From: an uncultured Clostridia bacterium
GTDB lineage: Bacteria > Bacillota > Clostridia > Oscillospirales > Ruminococcaceae
Assembly (NCBI GenBank): GCA_945835425.1
Contig: CAMAJC010000004.1
Coordinates: 1 to 18,142, forward strand
Length of the DNA: 18,142 bases
Direction: 5' to 3'
The notes below the pieces were generated by a model that made no database searches, had not been told where the DNA came from, and worked only from the letters and a program-made list of their open reading frames with translations. Positions 6,401 to 13,167 of this stretch are shown here, in pieces (within the stretch, counting starts at the first letter, position 1; the number at the start of each line of letters is the position of its first letter). The position numbers were made by a program, and so were the translations under genes.

Positions 6401-8788
6401 AACAGTTTTACCTCCTGAACTTGCCGGAACCGTTTCCGGCAGCTGTATTCTGGTTTCGGACAGAGTTCCCTCCGCCGTTTCAGACAAACTTGCCTGCTCT
6501 TCCGCCGGTGCTTTCCAGAATCGGAGCCGCAGGGCATTGGATACGACCGATACCGAGGACAGGCTCATGGCCGCCGCGCCGAACATCGGGTTGAGCTTGA
6601 TGCCCCAGATGGGGTAGAGGACACCTGCGGCGATGGGAATGCCCACCGAGTTGTAGCAGAGCGCCCAGAACAGATTCTGGCGGATATTGCGCAGGACCGA
6701 GTGGCTTAAGCGCACCAGCTTGACAACGTCCCGCAAATCATTTTTGACCAGCACAACGTCTGCCGATTCGATGGCGATATCGGTTCCGGCGCCGATGGCT
6801 ACGCCGACGTCGGCTTTGGCCAGAGCCGGTGCGTCGTTGATGCCGTCGCCGACCATGGCGACCTTTTTGCCCTGCCCGATGAGGGCGGAAACCTGCGCCT
6901 CTTTATCCTGCGGCAGCACTTCCGCGACCACCCGGTCAAGGCCCAGCCTGCGGCCGATCGCTTCAGCTGTGCGCTGGTTGTCTCCGGTCAGCATAATGAC
7001 CGATATGCCCATTTGCTGCAGCGCTTTGATGGCTGCGGCGCTGGTCGGCCGAACCGGGTCAGCCACCGCGATAATGCCCAGCAGCACGCCGTCAGCCGCG
7101 AAGAAGATCGGGGTTTTGCCGTCCTGCGCCAGCTGACCGGCCTTTTCTGCGCCTTCGCCGAGGATGACGCCTTCCTGCTCCATCAGCCGTTCATTGCCGC
7201 CGATGACCGTTTTCCCGTCGATTACGCCGCGGACGCCGAGGCCGGGCAGTGTCTCAAACTGTGCGGCAGGCTGCAGCGTCAGTCCCCGTTTTTCCGCTTC
7301 TGCAATCAGCGCCAGTGCCAGCGGATGCTCCGATTGCTTCTCCAAAGATGCCGCCAGCGTCAGCAGCCTCTCGCTGCTCTCCGCTCCTGCCAGCACCAGA
7401 TCGGTGACAGCAGGTTTTCCTTCGGTGATGGTGCCGGTCTTGTCCAGAACCACCGTGTCGACATGATGAGCCGTTTCCAGCGCCTCGGCCGATTTGATCA
7501 GGATGCCGTGCCTGGCGCCGACGCCGGTGCCGACCATGATGGAGGTCGGCGTCGCGAGTCCCAGCGCACAGGGACAGGAGATAACCAGTACCGAGATCGC
7601 CGCATTCAGCGCCGCCGGAATCCCTTGTCCCGCCAGCATCCAGGCGACAAACGCGACCACGGCAATCGAGATGACCACCGGCACAAAAACGCCGCTGATC
7701 TTGTCGGCCATCCGGGCGATCGGCGCTTTGGTGGATGCCGCTTCTTCCATCAGCCGGATGATCTGCGAGAGGGTGGTGTCTTCGCCGACCTCGGTGGCCT
7801 CAAAGACCATGTACCCGGTTTTCATGACGGTCGCACCGGTCACCTTGTCGCCGACCGCTTTCTGCACCGGCATGCTTTCGCCGGTCAGGGCGGATTCATC
7901 GACGCTGCCGCCGCCTTCGATAACTCTTCCGTCGACCGGCACCGTGCCGCCAGCCCGGACGACGATCCGGTCGCCGCGCTGCAGATCAGCAGTATCGACC
8001 TCCGTTTCCGCTCCGTCCCGGAGCACCGTCGCCGTCGATGGGCGCAGGGCGACGAGCGCACCGATTGCGTCGGATGTCTTCGCCTTTGCCCGCGCCTCCA
8101 GGAACTTGCCGAGACTGATGAGGGTCAGGATCATGCCCGCCGACTCAAAGTAGAGGTCCATGGCAATCATATGTCCCATATGGAAATTCGCGTCGGCAAG
8201 GGCATATCCCAGCCGGTAGAACTGCACCGTCCCGTAGACCGTCGCAGCCGCTGAACCAAGGGCAATCAGCGAATCCATGTTGGGTGCGCCCTTAAACAGC
8301 CGTCCAAAACCATTGGTGAAATAGTGGAAATTGAGGTATAAAATCGGCAGCAGCAGCAAAAACTGCGTCAGCGCCAACGTAAAAAGATTCCGGTCGCCGA
8401 GGAAACACCCCGGCAGCGGCCAATGGAACATATGCCCCATGCAGAGGTAAAACAAGAGCACGGTGAATACCCCGGAGATAATCAGCCGTATTTTCTGGGC
8501 CTTCAGCTCCTTTTGCTGCTGAACAGCGGCCTGCCTGGCGTTTTCCGCGCGCTTGTCGCCTTTCCCGGCAGTGTCTGTCACGACAGAAGCGCCATATCCG
8601 GAGCTTTCGACCGCCGCGACCAGCTGCTGCGGCGAAACGGCCTTTTCGTCAAAGGTCACAGTCGCCGAATTGGTCATCAGGCTGACGACCGCCTCCTGCA
8701 CGCCGGGCGTTTTGTTCAGTGCTTTCTCGACATGGGCGGAGCAGGCCGCGCAGCTCATGCCGGTGACATTTAGTTTGACTTTGGACAT
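6194..8788 (-). CDS. copA: Cu(I)-translocating P1B-type ATPase with N- and C-terminal metal-binding domains
   Basis: Membrane ATPase exporting Cu(I), 864 aa. In order: N-terminal HMA domain with CAAC (Cys13, Cys16); eight predicted membrane helices; the actuator loop with TGES; CPC at 405-407; phosphorylation site DKTGT (Asp449); the SEHPLA nucleotide-binding motif; GDGINDAP (from Gly647); YN in helix 7 and MSLSS in helix 8, the P1B-1 copper signature. After a polar linker a second HMA domain with CMHC (Cys808, Cys811) ends the protein. An ATG at 8794 is also possible, but AAAGGAA lies only one base before it and about seven before the ATG at 8788, so 8788 is preferred. csoR overlaps its stop by four bases. 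The C-terminal domain may also be made separately from 6400. Confidence 0.95.
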   Translation of the reverse strand: MSKVKLNVTGMSCAACSAHVEKALNKTPGVQEAVVSLMTNSATVTFDEKAVSPQQLVAAVESSGYGASVVTDTAGKGDKRAENARQAAVQQQKELKAQKIRLIISGVFTVLLFYLCMGHMFHWPLPGCFLGDRNLFTLALTQFLLLLPILYLNFHYFTNGFGRLFKGAPNMDSLIALGSAAATVYGTVQFYRLGYALADANFHMGHMIAMDLYFESAGMILTLISLGKFLEARAKAKTSDAIGALVALRPSTATVLRDGAETEVDTADLQRGDRIVVRAGGTVPVDGRVIEGGGSVDESALTGESMPVQKAVGDKVTGATVMKTGYMVFEATEVGEDTTLSQIIRLMEEAASTKAPIARMADKISGVFVPVVISIAVVAFVAWMLAGQGIPAALNAAISVLVISCPCALGLATPTSIMVGTGVGARHGILIKSAEALETAHHVDTVVLDKTGTITEGKPAVTDLVLAGAESSERLLTLAASLEKQSEHPLALALIAEAEKRGLTLQPAAQFETLPGLGVRGVIDGKTVIGGNERLMEQEGVILGEGAEKAGQLAQDGKTPIFFAADGVLLGIIAVADPVRPTSAAAIKALQQMGISVIMLTGDNQRTAEAIGRRLGLDRVVAEVLPQDKEAQVSALIGQGKKVAMVGDGINDAPALAKADVGVAIGAGTDIAIESADVVLVKNDLRDVVKLVRLSHSVLRNIRQNLFWALCYNSVGIPIAAGVLYPIWGIKLNPMFGAAAMSLSSVSVVSNALRLRFWKAPAEEQASLSETAEGTLSETRIQLPETVPASSGGKTVMKKVMKIEGMMCMHCSGRVEKALNALDGVTAKVNLEAGTADVEVSGNVTDEQLKAAVVDAGYEVVGIQ

Positions 8789-8808
8789 AATCATTTCCTT
8801 TCATTCTG

Positions 8809-8901
8809 TAAATGGCAGGGAACCTTTGATTTTGGGGATTTCTGCTTCTTATAAAGCGTATCCAGGCGTGTTTTCTCCCGCCTGCGGCGGGAGAAAACAC
8901 G
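8809..8901 (-). repeat. Leader hairpin element, copy 2 (upstream of copA)
   Basis: Perfect 16-bp arms, 8867-8882 and 8886-8901, with a three-base loop (TGC). In the copA direction, a GATACGC stretch follows, then AAGCAGAAA (8847-8839, identical to copy 1) and AATCAAAG beginning at 8831, 36 bases after the hairpin, then CCCTGCCATTTA. The hairpin ends 78 bases before the copA start at 8788. It has no U-tract in either direction. It lies between the promoter and the start codon, so it should be transcribed as part of the copA leader. Confidence 0.65.
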
Positions 8902-8918
8902 TTAATCAGTAGTTCCGC

Positions 8919-8937
8919 GATAACGTGAAAGGTTATC
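8919..8937 (-). promoter_or_regulatory. Small inverted repeat in copA leader
   Basis: GATAAC (8919-8924) and GTTATC (8932-8937) flank a seven-base loop. It is just downstream of the CsoR-like operator in the transcribed direction. It may be a leader stem-loop or a second protein-binding site; the sequence does not decide. Confidence 0.35.
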
Positions 8938-8942
8938 CCATT

Positions 8943-8957
8943 CCCCCAGGGAGGGGG
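8943..8957 (-). promoter_or_regulatory. CsoR-like operator
   Basis: CCCCC (8943-8947) and GGGGG (8953-8957) form an inverted repeat with a five-base spacer, flanked by AT-rich DNA. Known CsoR operators are G-tract inverted repeats of this kind overlapping copper promoters. It would cover about +4 to +18 of the predicted copA transcript, a position where a bound repressor blocks initiation. The csoR gene in the same operon supports the assignment. Confidence 0.6.
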
Positions 8958-8966
8958 TCTACATAT

Positions 8967-8995
8967 ACTATAACAGAGAAAAGCATAGTTGTCAA
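8967..8995 (-). promoter_or_regulatory. Promoter of copA-csoR
   Basis: On the minus strand a perfect TTGACA (8995-8990) and TATAGT (8972-8967) are separated by exactly 17 bases. The start site should lie near 8960, giving a leader of about 170 bases that contains the operator and the hairpin element. Such a strong consensus promoter suits a repressor-controlled operon. Confidence 0.85.
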
Positions 8996-9058
8996 TAGCT
9001 AACCCAAATTTTATGATATGCAGCCCGGGAAAAAATATCGCCGGAAAATGATTCCAAT

Positions 9059-9087
9059 CAAAAACGGCGGGAATTCATCCCACCGTC
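9059..9087 (-). terminator. Terminator of the pncC-TRIC-NapH-GNAT operon
   Basis: In the minus direction ACGGTGGG (9086-9079) pairs with CCCGCCGT (9071-9064), including one G-U pair that would be a mismatch on the other strand, with a seven-base loop and a TTTTTGATT tail. It lies about 130 bases past the GNAT stop codon, leaving an unusually long 3' untranslated stretch. Confidence 0.75.
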
Positions 9088-9133
9088 TGTTGTCCATAAT
9101 TTTTGCGTGCAATTCGTGTTTTTGGCCTGTAGC

Positions 9134-9150
9134 GGCGACCTGCGGTCGCC
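9134..9150. repeat. Short GC palindrome
   Basis: GGCGACC (9134-9140), TGC, GGTCGCC (9144-9150), within TGTAGC...ACCGATACCCGC. It looks like a worn copy of the GTAGGGGCGACC-type intergenic palindromes that I recall as common in gut clostridia; that comparison is from memory. It is in the 3' untranslated part of the GNAT operon. Confidence 0.45.
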
Positions 9151-9215
9151 ACCGATACCCGCAAAACAGCTATTTATCAATCCGACGGCAGAATTCTTTC
9201 CCAAACCAGTCAAAT

Positions 9216-9620
9216 TCACCGGAAATAGGCGACCATATCGCCCTCTGCCAGCTTTTTCATCCCGAAGGACTGATAAAAATGGTTGTCCACCGGGTCATGG
9301 ATATCGGTCACGACCTGAAACATCCGTACGTCCGCGTATTTTTCCCAAACGCTGCGGAAAAGCCGGGTACCGATGCCCTGTCTCTGATAAACAGGGGAGA
9401 CGATCAGGTCTTGTACCAGCAGAATATGTTCGCCGTCGCCGACACAGCGGACAAATCCGACCAGCGTTTCGCCGTCAAAGGCGCCCAGTATGTACAGCGA
9501 CCGCTCAAACGCCCTGCGCAGTTTCTCATCGTCGCCCAGATAGGCGTTCCACCCCTCAGCTGCGTATATCTCCCTGACCTGCTCCAGAAGGGCGGCATCA
9601 AACGTATGATATGTAATCAT
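9216..9620 (-). CDS. GNAT-family N-acetyltransferase
   Basis: 134-residue single-domain acetyl-CoA-dependent acetyltransferase. Motif A is clear: DLIVSPVYQRQGIGTRLF at about 71-88, with the QxxGxG acetyl-CoA pyrophosphate loop. The C-terminal NHFYQSFGMKKL is the usual GNAT motif B region, and the GDMVAYFR ending is typical of small GNATs. The substrate is unknown; related small proteins acetylate amines or protein N-termini. AAGGAG precedes the ATG by five bases and overlaps the end of the NapH-like gene, whose stop is 12 bases away, so it is the last gene of that operon. Confidence 0.88.
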   Translation of the reverse strand: MITYHTFDAALLEQVREIYAAEGWNAYLGDDEKLRRAFERSLYILGAFDGETLVGFVRCVGDGEHILLVQDLIVSPVYQRQGIGTRLFRSVWEKYADVRMFQVVTDIHDPVDNHFYQSFGMKKLAEGDMVAYFR

Positions 9621-9632
9621 ATTTTCTCCTTA

Positions 9633-10466
9633 TTACAGCTTCAGCGCCTTTTTCGGACAGCTGTCCACACACGCCATGCAGAGGATACATTCCGTCCCGT
9701 TTGTCCGTTTCCGGGAATTGTCGGTCATATCGACCTCCATCGGACAGACCTTCCGGCATTTCCCGCAGGAAACGCACTTGTCCTGGTTGACCGTAACCCG
9801 GATGCGGGCGTAATAGCTGGCCGGCTTCAGGAAAACCGTGACCGGGCAGACGTACTTACAAAACGCCCGGTTGTCCTTCAGCCAAACCGCCAGCCCGATT
9901 CCGGCGGCGTAATACAGGATATTCCCGATGATAAAGCTCAGAAACATAACCCTTTCCAGCCCGGGTACATGGAACAAAAACAACGCGCCGACAAACAGCA
10001 GCGAAAGGATAAAGGTGATATACCGGATATATCCAAACTTTTTCCGCGGCGACCGCGGACGCTTGTAGGGAAGCAGATCCAAAACCATCGCCGTCCAGCA
10101 GGCATACCCGCACCATCCGCGTCCAAAAAGCAGCGGCCCGAAGATTTTCGCCACCGCGTAGTGGATGGTTGCCGCCTCAAACACGCCGGAAAAGAGGTAG
10201 TACCAAAATCCCTCGATCTGCATATTTTCTCCGGACATTAACCCCAGATAGAGCAGCATATACAGCCCGACCCCGAACTGGACGACGAGTCTTGCATGTT
10301 TATATTGCCGCGCGTAAAGGGTCAGCCCCAGGGCGATGCAGCCGCCGATGTAAGTGAAGTTAAACAGATAAAAAATATTGTCCATCAGGAGCCATAAAAC
10401 GACCGCGACCGTTTCGAACACCGCCAGCATAAGTAGCGGCGCGGCATATTTCTTCAGAAACTTCAT
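9633..10466 (-). CDS. NapH/YccM-like membrane 4Fe-4S protein
   Basis: 277-residue membrane-bound ferredoxin-like electron carrier. About five or six hydrophobic helices occupy residues 8-28, 36-52, 60-78, 92-112, 150-168 and 174-196. Two cysteine pairs typical of the Fer4_5/NapH family lie at the membrane face: GRGWCGYAC (Cys119, Cys123) and CKYVCPV (Cys203, Cys207). The C-terminal tail holds two classic 4Fe-4S motifs: Cys231/234/237/241 and Cys260/263/266/270. It may pass electrons between a membrane pool and an unknown partner, but no reductase, flavoprotein or cytochrome gene is adjacent. It starts 12 bases after the TRIC-like gene, with AAGGAT as ribosome binding site. Confidence 0.85.
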   Translation of the reverse strand: MKFLKKYAAPLLMLAVFETVAVVLWLLMDNIFYLFNFTYIGGCIALGLTLYARQYKHARLVVQFGVGLYMLLYLGLMSGENMQIEGFWYYLFSGVFEAATIHYAVAKIFGPLLFGRGWCGYACWTAMVLDLLPYKRPRSPRKKFGYIRYITFILSLLFVGALFLFHVPGLERVMFLSFIIGNILYYAAGIGLAVWLKDNRAFCKYVCPVTVFLKPASYYARIRVTVNQDKCVSCGKCRKVCPMEVDMTDNSRKRTNGTECILCMACVDSCPKKALKL

Positions 10467-10478
10467 GGATTATCATCC

Positions 10479-11123
10479 TTACAGCCGCGGAATCCGCGCT
10501 ACCGGCAGGTTCCAGCGGTATTTGGTCGCCAGCATCCGGATTGTGACGACCAGCACTGCGCCCAGAAACATCGCCAGCGCCTCCGGCATAAAGGGGCGCG
10601 TATAAATGTAAAACATCGCGCCGACGATAGACGCACAGGCGTAGATGTGCTTTTTGAGGATATACGGAGTGATGCCCGCCATCATATCCCGCAAAAGACC
10701 GCCGCCGACGCCGGTGACGACGCCGAGGAAAATCGCCATAAACCGGTAATCGGCGTATCCCGCTTCGATCGCCTTTTGCGCACCCAGGACGGTGAATGCG
10801 CCCAGACCGATCGCGTCCAGCACGTTCATCAGCTTTTCGTAGTTTTCGAGGAATTCCATGTCCAGAAAATAGGGGTGCAGATAACAGATCAAAAACAGCA
10901 CCCCGACCGTCACCGCTGCCAGGACAAAATAGACCGGATTCTGAAAGCTGCCGGGCGGGGTGATGTTGAGGATGATATCCCGGATAATGCCGCCGCCGAC
11001 CGCTGTTGTCGCACCCAGGACCAGCACGCCGAACAAATCCAGCCGTTTGCGGATGGCGACCATGGCGCCGGAAGACGCAAACGCGACTGTACCGATGATC
11101 TCAATCAGAAACTGTGTAGTCAT
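10479..11123 (-). CDS. TRIC/UPF0126-family membrane channel protein
   Basis: 214-residue integral membrane protein of the YadS/YicG (UPF0126) family, the bacterial relatives of trimeric intracellular cation channels. Two internal repeats are plain: GAMVAIRKRLDLFG followed by AVGGGIIRDIIL, and GAFTVLGAQKAIEAG followed by GVGGGLLRDMMAG, each with the GGG-x2-RD motif. Seven hydrophobic segments are expected. An upstream frame extension to 11255 exists, but AGGAGG seven bases before the ATG at 11123 and the family start MTTQFLIEIIG fix the start. The ATG overlaps the preceding stop as ATGA, implying translational coupling to the CinA-like gene. Ion specificity is not evident. Confidence 0.9.
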   Translation of the reverse strand: MTTQFLIEIIGTVAFASSGAMVAIRKRLDLFGVLVLGATTAVGGGIIRDIILNITPPGSFQNPVYFVLAAVTVGVLFLICYLHPYFLDMEFLENYEKLMNVLDAIGLGAFTVLGAQKAIEAGYADYRFMAIFLGVVTGVGGGLLRDMMAGITPYILKKHIYACASIVGAMFYIYTRPFMPEALAMFLGAVLVVTIRMLATKYRWNLPVARIPRL

Positions 11124-11641
11124 TGTCTTTCCTCCTGTTTTCTGATGGCCTGCCCTGCCATGAGAAGTGCCTTGTCCGCCGCCAGCATCCGGATCTGCTG
11201 CCGCACATCGCCCGAAAGCGGCGGGCAGTCCAGCCGGACGGTTTCCCGGTACCATGCGCTGTCCACTGCGACATACACCTCGCCGACCGGTTTTCCTTCT
11301 GACGGCTCCGGCCCGGCGTTGCCCGTGACCGCAACCGCGATATCCGCGCCGGAAAACCGCCGAACGCCTGCTGCCATTTCCGCCGCCGTCTCTCCCGAAA
11401 CCGCCGAAAACCGCTCCAGCGTCTCATGGGCGACCCCCAGCATTTTTTCCTTCATATCGTTGGAATAGGTGACCATCCCGCAGTGAAAAACGCCGGATGC
11501 CCCCGAAACCGAGGTGATCCGCGCGGCGATCAGTCCGCCGGTGCAGCTTTCCGCCGCTGCCAGCTGCAGCCCGGCCTGTTTCAGCTCCTGAACCGTTTGC
11601 TCCGCCAGATGGTCAGGCCTTTGTATTTGCAGGACTTCCAT
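11120..11641 (-). CDS. pncC: CinA C-terminal domain protein / nicotinamide-nucleotide amidase
   Basis: Stand-alone CinA C-terminal (PncC) domain, 173 aa from the ATG at 11641. The family deamidates NMN to nicotinate mononucleotide, recycling pyridine nucleotides. Diagnostic segments are LAAAESCTGGLIAARIT (with the catalytic Ser in ESCTGG), GVFHCGMVTYSNDMKEKMLGV, and AVAVTGNAGP near the middle. No N-terminal MoaB-like domain is present, as in PncC. A TTG at 11668 could add nine residues; the ATG is preferred because GGAGG lies 11 bases before it and the TTG has no good site. It is the first gene of the minus operon and overlaps the TRIC gene by four bases (ATGA). Confidence 0.88.
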   Translation of the reverse strand: MEVLQIQRPDHLAEQTVQELKQAGLQLAAAESCTGGLIAARITSVSGASGVFHCGMVTYSNDMKEKMLGVAHETLERFSAVSGETAAEMAAGVRRFSGADIAVAVTGNAGPEPSEGKPVGEVYVAVDSAWYRETVRLDCPPLSGDVRQQIRMLAADKALLMAGQAIRKQEERQ

Positions 11642-11771
11642 ACCCTTTTGCGCCTCCGTTATTTTCAAAATGTTCTATTTTCCGTACAGATTTCTATACA
11701 CAGAATTTCCATATCTGCTATAATATAAAAATACCGTTTCGCAGCCGGATTTCCTGAACTTTCCGACTGTT

Positions 11772-11800
11772 ATTATAGCATGGAAAGGAATACTTGTAAA
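11772..11800 (-). promoter_or_regulatory. Promoter of pncC operon
   Basis: Minus strand TTTACA (11800-11795) and perfect TATAAT (11777-11772), spacer 17. The start site would be near 11765, giving a leader of about 125 bases before the ATG at 11641. Confidence 0.75.
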
Positions 11801-11863
11801 CAGTTTTGCTATTTGATTTTCTGCAAAATATTGGCTTTTCGCAACAAAAACACAGTTTGTTCA

Positions 11864-11892
11864 TTGCAAAAAACATACGATTATGCTAGAAT
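11864..11892 (+). promoter_or_regulatory. Promoter of M42 peptidase gene
   Basis: TTGCAA (11864-11869) and TAGAAT (11887-11892), spacer 17, with a TG one base before the -10 hexamer (extended -10). The transcript should start near 11899, about 64 bases before the ATG. Confidence 0.75.
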
Positions 11893-11906
11893 GAAAGGGA
11901 AATAAT

Positions 11907-11955
11907 GCCCTGTCTTTTCCCAGACCCCCGGGAAGGACGGGCCTTGAAATGAGGC
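11907..11955 (+). promoter_or_regulatory. Structured leader of M42 gene
   Basis: GCCC...TTTTCCC (11907-11921) can pair with GGGAAGG...GGGC (11930-11942), about 13 pairs including two G-U and two bulges. Next to it GCCTT (11941-11945) can pair with GAGGC (11951-11955), which covers the GAGG ribosome binding site. The two stems share bases 11941-11942, so they could compete and tune translation. No known riboswitch is recognised. Confidence 0.4.
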
Positions 11956-11962
11956 TTATTTT

Positions 11963-13036
11963 ATGAATCGAAAAACATCTTTGCAACTGATCAGCACCCT
12001 TTCCGACGCAAACGGCCCTTCCGGCTTTGAGGACGAGGTCATTGCGCTGGGCAGGAAAACTGCCAAAGATTTTGCAGCTGTTTCAGAGGACAGCCTGCGC
12101 AATCTCTACCTTTCCCGCCGGGAGAATACCGGCACCCGGCCGATGGTGATGCTGGACGCCCACGCGGACGAGGTCGGCTTTATGATTCGCACCATTCTGC
12201 CAAACGGCACGATGAAATTTATGCCTTTGGGCGGCTGGTCGTCTTATACAGTTCCGGCTTCTAAAGTGCGTGTGCGTGCACTGGACGGCAGTTGGATCTC
12301 CGGCGTTGTGGCGAGCCGCCCGGTGCACTATATGTCGGCAGCCGAACGGGGAAAAAGCCCGGAAATTGCCGACATGGTCATTGATATCGGCGCGACTTCG
12401 GCGGAAGAGGCTGTTTCCTTCGGTATGGCAGTCGGTGCGCCGGTTGTACCGGACGTTTCCTTTGAATATAACGAGAAAAACGGCGTCATGCTGGGCAAGG
12501 CGTTTGACTGCCGGGTCGGCTGCAGCGCCCTGTGCGATGTGCTCCGGGAGCTTTCCGGGGAAGAGCTGGCGGTCGATGTGACCGGCGTTTTCACGTCGCA
12601 GGAAGAGGTCGGGGACCGCGGCGTACAGGTTGCGGCTCAGACGGTCCATCCCGACCTGGCGATCGTCTTTGAAGGCGCACCGGCGGACGACACCTTCCTG
12701 CCCGAAGCGGAGATTCAGACCGGCATGGGCCGGGGTGCGATGCTGCGGCACATCGACGTCGGCATGATCACCAACCCGCGGCTGATGCGGTACACCCTCG
12801 ACCTTGCCCACGAAAACGGCATCCCGGTGCAGGAAGCCGTTCGCACCGGCGGCCGCACCAACGGCGCCCAGATCAACCTGACCGGCCAGGGCGTCCCGAC
12901 CGTCGTCATCAGCGTCCCGGTCCGCTACGCCCACACCCACCACGGCTTCTCCTCGATTTCGGACTATGAAAACGTCGTGCGGCTGGCGGTTCAACTGGTT
13001 CGCTCTCTGGACGAAGAGGTCATCAGCACCTTCTGA
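11963..13036 (+). CDS. M42-family metallo-aminopeptidase
   Basis: Cytoplasmic dinuclear-metal aminopeptidase of the M42 (TET, glutamyl aminopeptidase/YsdC/FrvX) family, 357 aa, usual length; the family forms dodecameric shells that trim peptides. Expected ligands are His67 (DAHADEVGFM), Asp182 (FDCRVGC), the Glu214-Glu215 pair (SQEEVGDRG) and a His near 324-327 (YAHTHHG). The position that is usually Asp in the fourth ligand motif is Glu237 (VFEGAPADD), a variant I recall in some clostridial relatives; it can still bind metal. GAGG at 11951-11954 sits eight bases before the ATG. It has its own promoter and is followed by a weak hairpin, so it looks monocistronic. Confidence 0.92.
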   Translation: MNRKTSLQLISTLSDANGPSGFEDEVIALGRKTAKDFAAVSEDSLRNLYLSRRENTGTRPMVMLDAHADEVGFMIRTILPNGTMKFMPLGGWSSYTVPASKVRVRALDGSWISGVVASRPVHYMSAAERGKSPEIADMVIDIGATSAEEAVSFGMAVGAPVVPDVSFEYNEKNGVMLGKAFDCRVGCSALCDVLRELSGEELAVDVTGVFTSQEEVGDRGVQVAAQTVHPDLAIVFEGAPADDTFLPEAEIQTGMGRGAMLRHIDVGMITNPRLMRYTLDLAHENGIPVQEAVRTGGRTNGAQINLTGQGVPTVVISVPVRYAHTHHGFSSISDYENVVRLAVQLVRSLDEEVISTF

Positions 13037-13077
13037 GGATGTTTGGTATAATCTTTTACTCATCCTGTTTTTATTTA
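13036..13077 (+). terminator. Weak terminator after M42 gene
   Basis: AGGATG (13036-13041) and CATCCT (13061-13066) can form a six-base stem with a 19-base loop, followed by GTTTTTATTT. The U-tract is good but the stem is short and the loop long. Confidence 0.35.
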
Positions 13078-13167
13078 TGTCAATCAGCGCCCGCTGCATC
13101 CGCAGCGCCAGCGCAGTGAAATATCATCAGCTTTTTCTCCGGCAATAATCCTACGGAAACTTTGTTT

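Larger units (their letters stand above)
8789..9215. other. Intergenic region: copA leader and promoter, terminator of the opposite operon
   Basis: A 427-base gap without a credible gene. From the copA side it holds the copA ribosome binding site, leader hairpin element copy 2, a small hairpin (8919-8937), a CsoR-like operator, a sigma-A type promoter reading toward copA, the terminator of the GNAT operon (9059-9087) and a short palindrome (9134-9150). I see nothing identifiable in 9001-9058 and 9151-9215. Confidence 0.7.
11642..11962. other. Divergent promoter region between pncC operon and M42 peptidase
   Basis: A 321-base AT-rich gap without a gene. It holds a promoter toward pncC (11772-11800), a promoter toward the M42 gene (11864-11892) and the M42 leader hairpin. 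A TATAAT at 11719-11724 on the plus strand has only a poor -35 match and no gene close enough. The promoters are about 90 bases apart and point away from each other. Confidence 0.7.

Noticed and set aside
7013..8254. 413-codon plus-strand frame across copA.
   Set aside because: It is the shadow of copA; the composition is Arg/Gln/His-rich and without domains.
9018..10241. 407-codon plus-strand frame across the GNAT and NapH-like genes.
   Set aside because: It is opposite two genes with clear motifs and spans the intergenic terminator.
11124..11255. 44-residue N-terminal extension of the TRIC-like protein.
   Set aside because: It is inside the PncC coding region in another frame, and AGGAGG directs initiation at 11123.
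11719..11724. TATAAT on the plus strand as another promoter.
   Set aside because: The -35 region is poor and the next plus gene is about 240 bases away with a better promoter of its own.
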